Shown one piece after another: positions 36,123 to 44,372 of a DNA stretch of 64,000 bases; the stretch's first letter is position 1; each line of letters opens with the position of its first letter. The position numbers and the translations under genes were made by a program. The notes below the pieces were generated by a model, which saw only the letters and a program-made list of their open reading frames with translations, ran no database searches and was not told the DNA's origin. The stretch is from the NCBI RefSeq assembly GCF_019448085.1, contig NZ_JAGFNZ010000001.1, forward strand, positions 124,001-188,000. Direction: 5' to 3'. The stretch comes from Caproiciproducens faecalis (GTDB lineage Bacteria; Bacillota; Clostridia; Oscillospirales; Acutalibacteraceae).

Positions 36123-37277
36123 ATGAAAAAGATTTTATTGATTCCGGACTCCTATAAAGGAACGATGTCCTCCAGAGAAATCTGCGCCATCATGGAAAAA
36201 TCTATTCACTCGTTCTTTCCGGATACGGAAGTCGTCAGTATACCGGTTGCCGATGGCGGCGAAGGCAGTGTGGATTCTTTTCTGTCCGCCGTAGGGGGGG
36301 ATAAAGTTGAACTGACCGTGAAGGGGCCTTATTTTGAGGACATACGCAGCTTTTATGGCCGGATACATGACAGTATTGCCGTAGTGGAAATGGCGGCGGC
36401 AGCCGGCCTGCCGTTGGTCGAAGATCATAAGCATGCCGAACAGACCACGACCTACGGGGTAGGCCAGCTAATCGAACATGCTGCCAGGGCAGGCTGCAAA
36501 AAAATCATTGTGGGCCTCGGCGGCAGCGCCACAAACGACGGAGGAGCCGGTGCCGCAGCCGCTTTGGGTATCTGCTTTAAAAATGCGGAAGGCAAATCCT
36601 TTATTCCCGTCGGCGGTACCCTGGACCAAATTGTTTCCATCGACGCGAGCGGAATTAGCCCTTATCTGGCTGGAGTAGAGGTTGTTACCATGTGTGATAT
36701 TGACAATCTCCTGTGCGGGCCTCAGGGTGCATCCGCCGTATTTGGTCCCCAGAAAGGCGCCGACGAAGACATGGTTAAGCTTCTGGATGCAAATCTGGCG
36801 CATCTGGCTGAAATAGTGAAAAGGGATCTTGGGAAAGATGTTGCGAACCTTAAAGGTGCCGGTGCCGCAGGAGGAATGGGCGCCGGTATGGTGGCATTTT
36901 TCGGCAGCAAGCTGCAGATGGGAATTGAGACAGTACTGGATACTGTCGGATTTGATTCCCTCCTCAAAGGGGCCGATTTGGTCTTCAGCGGCGAGGGCAA
37001 AATCGATTTTCAGTCGCTTTGCGGCAAAGTGATAATCGGTGTTGCACACCGGGCCAAAAAGAAAAACGTTCCATTAATCGCTGTTGTCGGAGATATCGGC
37101 AACCAAATAGAAGAGGTTTACAAGGAAGGCGTTAACGCTGTTTTCAGCATCAACCGTGTGGCGGTTCCGTTTACGGAAGCTCGGTTACGCAGTAAAAGCG
37201 ACCTGAGGCTTACTATGGACAGCATTATGAGGCTTCTGACCCTGAAGAATCGATCCGACTGCAATCTTCTGAAATAA
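36123..37277 (+). CDS. Glycerate kinase (GarK/GlxK family)
   Basis: This 384-residue kinase phosphorylates D-glycerate, usually at position 2 in this family, feeding 2-phosphoglycerate into lower glycolysis. Family blocks are PDSYKGTMSS at the N-terminus, VADGGEGSVDSF, GLGGSATNDGGAGAAAALG and VFSGEGKIDFQS. The ATG at 36123 follows ATAGGA; an upstream in-frame ATG at 36084 has weaker support. It completes the path from tartronate semialdehyde to central metabolism. Confidence 0.92.
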   Translation: MKKILLIPDSYKGTMSSREICAIMEKSIHSFFPDTEVVSIPVADGGEGSVDSFLSAVGGDKVELTVKGPYFEDIRSFYGRIHDSIAVVEMAAAAGLPLVEDHKHAEQTTTYGVGQLIEHAARAGCKKIIVGLGGSATNDGGAGAAAALGICFKNAEGKSFIPVGGTLDQIVSIDASGISPYLAGVEVVTMCDIDNLLCGPQGASAVFGPQKGADEDMVKLLDANLAHLAEIVKRDLGKDVANLKGAGAAGGMGAGMVAFFGSKLQMGIETVLDTVGFDSLLKGADLVFSGEGKIDFQSLCGKVIIGVAHRAKKKNVPLIAVVGDIGNQIEEVYKEGVNAVFSINRVAVPFTEARLRSKSDLRLTMDSIMRLLTLKNRSDCNLLK

Positions 37278-37293
37278 TCTTATGGAATACAGA

Positions 37294-37342
37294 AATCCCC
37301 GGTGCAGAATCAAAAATTCCGCACCGGGGGATTGTGTTTTTT
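37294..37342 (+). terminator. Terminator after glycerate kinase
   Basis: A long stem, AATCCCCGGTGC...GAAT with ATTC..GCACCGGGGGATT around CAAAA, is followed by GTGTTTTTT. It separates the operon from the converging gntR gene. Confidence 0.85.
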
Positions 37343-37350
37343 CTCATATT

Positions 37351-38046
37351 TCATTGTTGGTCCGATTGATGTGTAAGCTGATTGTATGCAATTGCTTTCT
37401 TTACCAGTGATTCCGTACTTTTATAAAAGTGAATCTCCATGTATTTTTTGGCGAGCTCGCTGTCTCTGGATTCCATGGAACTTATAATATCCGCATGTTC
37501 TTTGCAGGTTTGAGCAATCCTTTCCTTTTTAAACGGAATAAACTGTAGAACCATCGATGTCTTGCGATATACTCCGGCAAGACATTCAATCAAAATCTGA
37601 TTCTGGCTAGCCTGCGCGATCAGGGTGTGAAACTGTAGATCCAAATCACATGATTTCTGAGGATTTATCTCATCAAAATTGCTCATGGTTTTATTGATTT
37701 TTTTCAATTCATCAAGCTGTTCCTGCGTAATATGAGGTGTAGAGTCAAACACAGAGATTTGTTCCAGAACGCTGCGAATTTCATACAGATGCTCCACATC
37801 GTCCACTCCAAGGGTTGCCACCATCACCCCGTAATTGGGATTGTGCGTTACAAATCCTTCGGACTGTAAAATACGGAATGCCTCACGAACGGGAGTTCGG
37901 CTGACTTTCAGCCATTTGCACAGATCCGCTTCCCTTAGCTTGTCTCCCGGCCTTAACCGCCCGCTGATGATGCTTTCTCGGATTTTTTGCGCCGCAACCT
38001 CTGATGTGGATTCCTGAACCGTTTTCGTCGTGTCGTTTTCGGGCAT
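37351..38046 (-). CDS. GntR family regulator (FadR/FCD type)
   Basis: This 231-residue repressor has an N-terminal winged helix (GDKLREADLCKWLKVSRTPVREAFRILQSEGF) and a C-terminal all-helical FCD ligand domain with metal-site residues (DLDLQFHTLI and CKEHADI). The ATG at 38046 is chosen because AAGGGG lies upstream at usable spacing, while the GTG at 38058 is too close to it. It converges on the glycerate kinase operon. Matching palindromes at its own promoter and before the GHL6 gene suggest it controls both. Confidence 0.9.
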   Translation of the reverse strand: MPENDTTKTVQESTSEVAAQKIRESIISGRLRPGDKLREADLCKWLKVSRTPVREAFRILQSEGFVTHNPNYGVMVATLGVDDVEHLYEIRSVLEQISVFDSTPHITQEQLDELKKINKTMSNFDEINPQKSCDLDLQFHTLIAQASQNQILIECLAGVYRKTSMVLQFIPFKKERIAQTCKEHADIISSMESRDSELAKKYMEIHFYKSTESLVKKAIAYNQLTHQSDQQ

Positions 38047-38068
38047 CAGCTGATTCACCCCTTTGACT

Positions 38069-38078
38069 TTGTATACAA
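38069..38078. promoter_or_regulatory. Candidate GntR operator O3 (TTGTATACAA)
   Basis: A perfect 10-bp palindrome lies immediately downstream of the -10 of the gntR promoter, at the expected start of transcription. This is the normal place for autorepression. Confidence 0.6.
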
Positions 38079-38079
38079 T

Positions 38080-38108
38080 ATTCTACCACTTTCCATTTGC
38101 AGATTCAA
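38080..38108 (-). promoter_or_regulatory. Promoter of gntR
   Basis: On the minus strand, TTGAAT (38108-38103), exactly 17 bases, then TAGAAT (38085-38080). Confidence 0.65.
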
Positions 38109-38192
38109 TAAAATCTTCGTTGAAAATGGATTGCAATTTGTCTGATAGCGGGTTAAGCTTTTCAAACTTTGCCCCGCAGGGTGCCTGTGTTA

Positions 38193-38220
38193 TTGCTTTT
38201 TGGAATAAAACTGATATAAT
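38193..38220 (+). promoter_or_regulatory. Promoter of small protein gene
   Basis: TTGCTT (38193-38198), a 16-base spacer and TATAAT (38215-38220) lie 45 bases before the start codon. Confidence 0.6.
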
Positions 38221-38265
38221 AGAAGGTGATTCCTACCAAAATTATTTATCTGAAGGGGATACAGT

Positions 38266-38616
38266 ATGAGTATAAATGGAATAGCAACACGATATCAAAA
38301 TCATGCAACATATAGCACTCCTGGCGCAAAGAACAGCAGTAATACAAGCACGTTTGACTTTCAAAAAGAAATTACGAAATGGGAAAGCCGAATCAAGGAA
38401 ACTCTCGATAAAGAGAAGGAAAACGACAGAAATGGCAGTATTCAAATGTCGGAAGAAAAATGGCGTACTATAATCAAAAAAGTGGATAGCGCAATTGATA
38501 CTTATCAAGACAATATAAAAGAGCAGAAACAAGAAGACAAAAAACAGCTGGAAGAGAAAATTGGGGCGCAAAAAGATATTACGGATCATATCATTCAGAG
38601 CCGAGTCGTGAATTGA
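38266..38616 (+). CDS. Small charged coiled-coil protein of unknown function
   Basis: This 116-residue hydrophilic protein has no signal or membrane segment. After a Ser/Thr/Asn-rich start (MSINGIATRYQNHATY), residues 30-110 are highly charged and helical, with heptad-like KEITKWESRIKETLDKEKEN and KEQKQEDKKQLEEK. GSIQMSEEKWRTIIKKVDSAI looks like a conserved clostridial motif, but I cannot name a family. It has its own SigA-type promoter and an AAGGGG SD, so it is very likely real. Confidence 0.72.
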   Translation: MSINGIATRYQNHATYSTPGAKNSSNTSTFDFQKEITKWESRIKETLDKEKENDRNGSIQMSEEKWRTIIKKVDSAIDTYQDNIKEQKQEDKKQLEEKIGAQKDITDHIIQSRVVN

Positions 38617-38647
38617 CGGAAAGATGATGAGCATCTCAGTTAAAATA

Positions 38648-39040
38648 TCAACTTTGATAAATTTCTATCGGAAGATCGTCTGGATCTCGAAAAAATGTAT
38701 ATTTTTTGTTTGTGAATTCATCAATCCGTATGGGTTCGACCTCCACGCCTTGCGCAAGCAGAAACGAGCAAACTTTGTCGATGCTTTCTACCTCAAACGC
38801 AATATGCCGTAAACCGGCAGCTTCCGGACAACTCAAACGTTTAGGCGGGGACGGAAATGAAAATAATTCTATGTTGCAGCAATCGTTGATTTTCAGATCG
38901 AGTTTGTAAGAATCCCGTTCACGGCGATAAACCTCGCGGATAACAGGCAGGCCTAAAAGCTCCACATAAAAATTTTTTGACTTCTCATAATCTGAGCAAA
39001 TAATTGCAATATGATGAAGTTTATTAAAAATTGATGGCAT
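38648..39040 (-). CDS. VOC family (glyoxalase-like) metalloprotein
   Basis: This 130-residue protein has the glyoxalase/bleomycin-resistance fold. LHHIAIICSDYEKSKNFYVELLG carries the first metal ligand His, LRHIAFEVESID the next, and FFRDPDDLPIEIYQ the C-terminal Glu. It most resembles the YaeR/SMU1112-like group, whose substrates are mostly unknown. It stands alone, converging with the small protein gene. Confidence 0.88.
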   Translation of the reverse strand: MPSIFNKLHHIAIICSDYEKSKNFYVELLGLPVIREVYRRERDSYKLDLKINDCCNIELFSFPSPPKRLSCPEAAGLRHIAFEVESIDKVCSFLLAQGVEVEPIRIDEFTNKKYTFFRDPDDLPIEIYQS

Positions 39041-39134
39041 ATAACCCTCTTCTTAGTTCTATAAATAATTAGATTATGATGTTTTTCAGAGACACATTTT
39101 GCTAATTTTATACTTTTGATTATCATTATAATAT

Positions 39135-39176
39135 AAGGGCTGCTTATATTCAACATTCAGAACATAAGCGGCCCTT
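39135..39176 (-). terminator. Hairpin terminator, beta-glucosidase side
   Basis: AAGGGCTGCTTAT..TTC pairs with GAA..ATAAGCGGCCCTT. On the minus strand it is followed by a T-rich TTATATTATAAT tail. Confidence 0.55.
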
Positions 39177-39194
39177 TGTACTTGATGTCAACAA

Positions 39195-39228
39195 CACACC
39201 CCCGATGGAATTTACCATTGGGGGTGTG
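39195..39228 (-). terminator. 14-bp hairpin downstream of beta-glucosidase
   Basis: A 14-bp stem (39195-39208 with 39215-39228) closes 30 bases after the GH3 stop on the minus strand. The tail is only partly T-rich, so it may work with the neighbouring hairpin. Confidence 0.55.
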
Positions 39229-39258
39229 CTTATAAAGAGAAACTCGCTTTTACATTTT

Positions 39259-42200
39259 TTACGCTATTGTTGCGACTGCAACAGGGTTCTTCTCGGAGTT
39301 AATATAGAGTCCCGAAGATCCTCCCGCTTTGCCGATCGGAATAATTCTGAAGAAATAGTCATTGCCGGAAGATCTAACGAATTCCACTCTAAAGATTCCT
39401 GCTGTACCGGGTACAATAGTCGGGCGCGAACCCGCAGTCAGTTTTATCACATAGGAAGCTCCGGATTTTATTTTGAACGGGTGGGTCGTATCGCTCTTTA
39501 CTGTCGACACCGGCGCTTCAACCGTTGCGGCAAAGAGTTTAACACCGTCTAAATAAATACCGGCCTGCGTACCGGGCTGACCAATTGGAATCAGTTTAAT
39601 AAAATAAATCTTACCGTCTGTTGTTGTCATCTGTACCTCAAAAACGCCCGCAGTACCCGCAACAATCCTTGGCGGCTGGCCATTTTCGCTGGTAATCTTA
39701 ACAGTATAGCTGCCCTTAACGCGAACATCGGTTGTCGTATCGGTGATGAAGGTACCCGTGCTTGTTGTTATCACAGATCCGATTATTGTTGGGCCTGTGG
39801 GGGGTGTGGAACTGGTTCCGGAAGTTTTGGTTCCGCCTGAATGGTGTCCGGAGTTATTGCTGCCGGTTACAGATGATTTTTGAGTTTCAACATAATTGGG
39901 AAGTTCGAACTGGGATGAATATGATTTTGGCTTCAAATTATATTTTTTTGCAAATTGCGACGATTGCATAACAATGTTCAGAATATTGGCAACACTCTTT
40001 TGCAAATCGCCTTTTGTAATGTATGGCTGTTTGTATTCGCCGGCATAAGTAGTGTGGCCGTCAACAACTGTTGTCACATACTTATCCGCAGTATATTTTT
40101 CGCTCGACTTATGGCCTTCGTTGAGTATCGGGACAAAGCTGTTCCAATTCTCGACTTCCTGTTCACCGAACCAGGGGCTTGTAGTTTTGGTTAATTTTAT
40201 GGTGCCGTCTTCATTAAACAACGGTTCGACAATACTGGCCGCCTGAATAATTTTGGTTTGTGATCCGCCGGGCTGAATCATGTCGTTGCCGGCATGCATG
40301 GATTCCCCAGCATCAGCCTGGCAGCCCCAGTCAGTCATAATCAGGCCTTTAAATCCCCACTCACCGCGTGGAATATCTGTACAGGTTTCATAGTTTGCTG
40401 CTACGTACTTGCCATTTAACTGATTGTAGGAAGTCATAATCGCCATCGGTTGTGCTGTTTTTACTGCGATTTCAAACCCTTTCAGGTAGATTTCGCGCAG
40501 CGTTCTTTCAGATACGATATTATTTTCGCTGCTGCGGTTATTCTCCTGATTATTTGTAAAGAAATGCTTGATGGTAACTCCGATACCCGGATGGGACTGA
40601 ACACCGAGTGTTTCTGCGGAAGCACACAGCCCGGTAACCAGCGGATCTTCCGAGAAATATTCAAAGTTACGCCCGCAAAGCGGGTTTCTGTGAATATTCA
40701 TACCCGGTGCAAGCCACAGAGTAACCCCATATTCGGACATTTCGGTACCGATTGCCTTTCCGACCTGCTGAACCAGGTCGCGGTCCCATGTCATTGCGAG
40801 TAAGGTGCCGATTGGCCATGCGGTGCAATATTGGTAATAGGTTTTTTCCTTGTTATCGTCATTGGCATCTTGACCTGTAAATTTTTGAGTAAGTCTTAGG
40901 CCAGCCGGGCCGTCGGAAAGAATCATGTTGCTAATGCCGGAATCCCAATAGAGCTTAGTCGTTTCTCCGGCTGCGCCGGGAACAGAGTCAGACGAGGATC
41001 CAATCACAGGAGTGCCGGATTGTCCCCATCCTATTCCGTTTACAATATTCGCCATTTGCTCAAGGCTCATCTGAGCAACGAATTCCTGCATCGTGATGTC
41101 TTTGTCATAGACATCTTTCAAAGTTAAACCGTCCTGTTTTTCCACAGTTTCTGTAACTTCATAATCAATACCGGAATCTTTTGCTTGGCCATCAACATCT
41201 CCGGAATCCTTATCTCCGGAATCCTTGACTTCGTTTTCTAAAAGATACGTTGTGACTGTTTCATCAGAGTAGGGCGATGCATGATCTTCTGTTTCAAAGT
41301 CTTCCGCACTTAGCGCAATGACCTTTGCCGTCTTGATTTCTGCCGCTTCGGACGGATAAGAATATGGCGTTTTATCCTGAGAAGAGATTTCCTCCAGCTC
41401 TTCCTCCGGTGTCAGCTGATTGCTAAGCTGTTCCGTGGTGACATCGTTGTCCAGACGTACGATTGCCCCCACATGGGTGTTTCTGGATGAATTGCCTGCA
41501 CGAATGATATAGTCGCCTTTTTCCATAACATAAGAAGCGGAATCGGTGTCATAGGAAGACATCTCCGTCGTAAGATAGGAAATCGTCAGGGTTTGCTTCT
41601 GGCCCGGCGCCAGCAGATCGGTTTTTGCGTAGCCGGCAAGCTCCTGATACGGTTTTTCCAGAGTGCCCTCAGGCGCGGAAAAATAAACCTGAACCACTTC
41701 TTTTCCCGAATAGGTACTTCCGGTGTTTGTTACGGTCGCTTTTACCGTAACATTCTTTTTTGTCGCGGTAACGGAATCGATTTTCGTATTGAATGTGGTG
41801 TAGGATTTACCGTAGCCGAATTCATATTGGGGGGTGATATTAAAGGTGTCGAAATAACGGTAACCAACATAAATACCGTCCGTATATTCCTCTGATTTAG
41901 TGTTGCCGTCATTTGAGCTGAATGTTTCCGAAGATGAATAATCGGAATACTCCTTCGCCCATGTGTCCGTCAATTTTCCTGACGGCGTAACTTTACCGGA
42001 AACAACGTCGGCAACCGCGTTGCCCGCTTCCATCCCGGGCTGAGAAACCAAAAGCAAAGCATCCAGGCCGGGTATTTCATCGAAGAATTTTGTGTCGATT
42101 ACACCGCCAACATTTAACAGTACAGCGACATTCTTAAAGTTGGCACCTAATTTCGTCAAATTTTCGGTTTCATTCTCCGTCAGCAGGTAGTCGCCTTCCT

Positions 42201-42729
42201 CATTTTTACGGTCGGAGCCTTCTCCGGAGTTTCTTGCAATCACATAGACTGCCGTATCCGTGGATTTGGAAGACGCAATCTGATCGTCGGTAATTTCAGT
42301 GTCCGGCAGAGAAAAAGCACTAAACATACCGCCTGACCAGTTGGCTTTTCCTTCTTCGTAGGCGGCATCATAGGCATTCAGCCATGCGGTGGAAGTAATT
42401 TCATAACCGGCTTTTTTAAATCCCTCATCGATTGAAATAACATACCGTTGATTAACATCTCCGGAGCCGGTTCCGCCTTTAACGGTGTGGCGGGCTCCAC
42501 TGCCGAACAAAGCTATTTTCTTGTTTTTTGCAGTGATTGGTAAAACGTTGTCTTTATTTTCCAGAAGAACCATTCCTTGTGCGGCTGCCTGTCTGGACAA
42601 CTGTGAATTTGTTGTTTCCCGATCCGATACTTCACTGGACGTACTTGCCGCAGATGCGCTGGTGCATATACCAACAACCAGCGTCAACACAAGCAAAAGC
42701 GCACACGCAGATTTTGAAATCCTTTTCAT
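39259..42729 (-). CDS. Secreted domain-permuted GH3 beta-glucosidase with twin C-terminal domains
   Basis: This 1,156-residue exported glycosidase has a signal peptide (residues 1-27, ending ASA). The order is permuted relative to classical GH3: the C-type alpha/beta domain comes first (about 45-300, with NSGEGSDR carrying the likely acid/base Glu170), then an FN3-like domain (about 315-430), an acidic linker, and the TIM-barrel domain (about 550-960) with nucleophile Asp800 in GLIMTDWGC. A Ser/Thr/Gly linker leads to two similar ~65-residue beta domains (about 1020-1156) that share AGTAGVFEV/PGTAGIFRV and IPIGQPG/IPIGKAG. It probably cleaves plant oligosaccharides outside the cell. The last domains may bind wall or sugar. 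Confidence 0.9.
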   Translation of the reverse strand: MKRISKSACALLLVLTLVVGICTSASAASTSSEVSDRETTNSQLSRQAAAQGMVLLENKDNVLPITAKNKKIALFGSGARHTVKGGTGSGDVNQRYVISIDEGFKKAGYEITSTAWLNAYDAAYEEGKANWSGGMFSAFSLPDTEITDDQIASSKSTDTAVYVIARNSGEGSDRKNEEGDYLLTENETENLTKLGANFKNVAVLLNVGGVIDTKFFDEIPGLDALLLVSQPGMEAGNAVADVVSGKVTPSGKLTDTWAKEYSDYSSSETFSSNDGNTKSEEYTDGIYVGYRYFDTFNITPQYEFGYGKSYTTFNTKIDSVTATKKNVTVKATVTNTGSTYSGKEVVQVYFSAPEGTLEKPYQELAGYAKTDLLAPGQKQTLTISYLTTEMSSYDTDSASYVMEKGDYIIRAGNSSRNTHVGAIVRLDNDVTTEQLSNQLTPEEELEEISSQDKTPYSYPSEAAEIKTAKVIALSAEDFETEDHASPYSDETVTTYLLENEVKDSGDKDSGDVDGQAKDSGIDYEVTETVEKQDGLTLKDVYDKDITMQEFVAQMSLEQMANIVNGIGWGQSGTPVIGSSSDSVPGAAGETTKLYWDSGISNMILSDGPAGLRLTQKFTGQDANDDNKEKTYYQYCTAWPIGTLLAMTWDRDLVQQVGKAIGTEMSEYGVTLWLAPGMNIHRNPLCGRNFEYFSEDPLVTGLCASAETLGVQSHPGIGVTIKHFFTNNQENNRSSENNIVSERTLREIYLKGFEIAVKTAQPMAIMTSYNQLNGKYVAANYETCTDIPRGEWGFKGLIMTDWGCQADAGESMHAGNDMIQPGGSQTKIIQAASIVEPLFNEDGTIKLTKTTSPWFGEQEVENWNSFVPILNEGHKSSEKYTADKYVTTVVDGHTTYAGEYKQPYITKGDLQKSVANILNIVMQSSQFAKKYNLKPKSYSSQFELPNYVETQKSSVTGSNNSGHHSGGTKTSGTSSTPPTGPTIIGSVITTSTGTFITDTTTDVRVKGSYTVKITSENGQPPRIVAGTAGVFEVQMTTTDGKIYFIKLIPIGQPGTQAGIYLDGVKLFAATVEAPVSTVKSDTTHPFKIKSGASYVIKLTAGSRPTIVPGTAGIFRVEFVRSSGNDYFFRIIPIGKAGGSSGLYINSEKNPVAVATIA

Positions 42730-42916
42730 ACACTCTACCTCTTTCCATAATTATAGTCTCCTCCAAAGCTGAGCTGCTGTATTTTTCACCTCCTTGCCAT
42801 TTTTTTATTCTTAGAGACGCTCTCACAACTGGTTGCATCTCAGAATAAACAATGTTCTCAATTATTTGTTTAATTTATATATTCAATTTATTATTATTAA
42901 TATTAAAACAAAACTA
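42730..42916. other. AT-rich divergent regulatory gap
   Basis: Between the GH3 start (42729, minus) and the ROK gene (43049, plus) lie about 320 very AT-rich bases. A GGAGG-like SD for the GH3 gene is present near 42740. No clear minus-strand promoter could be fixed. Operators for the ROK protein are likely here but were not identified. Confidence 0.4.
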
Positions 42917-42946
42917 TTGCAAAATTTTAATAAAATATGGTATTAT
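42917..42946 (+). promoter_or_regulatory. Promoter of ROK regulator
   Basis: TTGCAA (42917-42922), an 18-base spacer and TATTAT (42941-42946) lie about 100 bases before the start. Confidence 0.45.
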
Positions 42947-43048
42947 TTTATATAAATTATTTTCCCTTTAATGACAGATTCTCTATGATAATATTATTAT
43001 TTTGAACTGCGGGTATGATTTAGACAAACAGTAGGATTGGGAGCTAAT

Positions 43049-44260
43049 ATGGAACGAAAAAAAAGTTTTAATCAGGAAAAAATACAGATTGTAAACCGTT
43101 CTCTGGTTCTTGACCTCATCCGGCAGCAAACAATATGTTCCAGATCTACCCTTGCCAGCCTGTCCGGATTAAGGCTAATGACGATTACAAATATCATCAA
43201 TGAGTTGATGAGCTGCGGGCTTGTAGTTGAAACAGGGTTGATGAGCGGCAACAGAGGAAGAAGATCCGTTGGTCTGAAGTTAAATGACGACAAATATAAA
43301 GTCATCGGTGTACGCATGACCAGATCTGTTTTTTATGTAGGCCTGTTTGGACTGTCTGGTCAGATCTGTAAAAAAAAGGAATATAAGGTTTCCCACAATG
43401 AGGATGTTGAGGTCACCATCGCCAGGATTCGCTCTGCGATTCAGCTTACTCTGAATGAAAACAGGGACTGCTCCGTACTTTCTGCCGCAATTGCTATCCC
43501 CGGGCCTTACAGGGAAGACATAGACCGCCTGCTGTTTGTTACCGAATTGCCGGGCTGGCAGAACTATCCGATAAAGGAAGCACTGACGAAAAATCTGGGA
43601 ATTCCTCTGTATATTATTAACGACGCGGATGCCAGTGCGTTTTCCCAATACTGGTATCGCGATAAGAAGTATCTGATTTATGTTCTGGCCGGACAAGGAA
43701 TTGGAAGCGGATTGGTGATAGATGGGAAGCTTGCCCGCGGCAGCACTGGCCTTGGAGGCGAATTTGGCCATACCAGTATCAATTTTAATGGACCAGAGTG
43801 TTTCTGCGGCAATCATGGATGCATAGAAAAATACTGCTCTCTGCTGGTTTTGTACGAAAATATTAAAAGCCGCCTGAAAGCAAAGGAGCCATCCTGCCTT
43901 TTCATTGACAATATAACCACAGAAACAGTTTCTGTGGCCGTTAAGAACGGAGATCGTGTGGCCTGTGAGGAATACAAAAAAGTGTGTGCTCTGCTGTCAA
44001 TAGGAATTGTGAATTTAGTCAATCAATTTAACCCTGATATCATTGTACTGGGAGACGAACTGACACAAATAGATCCGGATTTCATGTTGTCTATTGTGAA
44101 TGATAAAATAAAACAATGCATTCAACCTCTGACTCAAAAAGGCTTAACTGTAGAAATCAATCCGCTTTCCGAAAACCCCTCCCTGCTGGGGGCTGGGGCC
44201 ATTGCCGCACAGCATATGATTGATGATCCGTCTTGTATCATGAATCAATTGAGAAGATAG
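43049..44260 (+). CDS. ROK family transcriptional repressor (NagC/XylR-like)
   Basis: This 403-residue regulator has an N-terminal winged helix (RSTLASLSGLRLMTITNIINELMSCG) and a ROK sugar-kinase-like domain. It keeps the sugar-site motif GGEFGHTSI and the zinc motif CFCGNHGC. The ATG at 43049 follows GGGAG; a TTG 12 bases earlier overlaps that SD. It is divergent from the GH3 beta-glucosidase and probably controls it in response to a glucoside or product sugar. Confidence 0.9.
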   Translation: MERKKSFNQEKIQIVNRSLVLDLIRQQTICSRSTLASLSGLRLMTITNIINELMSCGLVVETGLMSGNRGRRSVGLKLNDDKYKVIGVRMTRSVFYVGLFGLSGQICKKKEYKVSHNEDVEVTIARIRSAIQLTLNENRDCSVLSAAIAIPGPYREDIDRLLFVTELPGWQNYPIKEALTKNLGIPLYIINDADASAFSQYWYRDKKYLIYVLAGQGIGSGLVIDGKLARGSTGLGGEFGHTSINFNGPECFCGNHGCIEKYCSLLVLYENIKSRLKAKEPSCLFIDNITTETVSVAVKNGDRVACEEYKKVCALLSIGIVNLVNQFNPDIIVLGDELTQIDPDFMLSIVNDKIKQCIQPLTQKGLTVEINPLSENPSLLGAGAIAAQHMIDDPSCIMNQLRR

Positions 44261-44290
44261 ATTTTAAACTGTTACTTAAATAAAAAAACA

Positions 44291-44324
44291 GTCAAAACCT
44301 CCGGCTTAGGCCGGAGGTTTTGAC
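44291..44324 (-). terminator. Terminator of second transketolase operon
   Basis: A perfect 15-bp stem (44291-44305 with 44310-44324) with a TTAG loop. On the minus strand it is followed by TGTTTTTTTA, so it mainly serves the araB-tkt operon; it also closes the converging ROK gene. Confidence 0.88.
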
Positions 44325-44372
44325 TTGTGGTGAAAAATTATAATTACTTGAAATTTTATAGTAGGTCTTATT

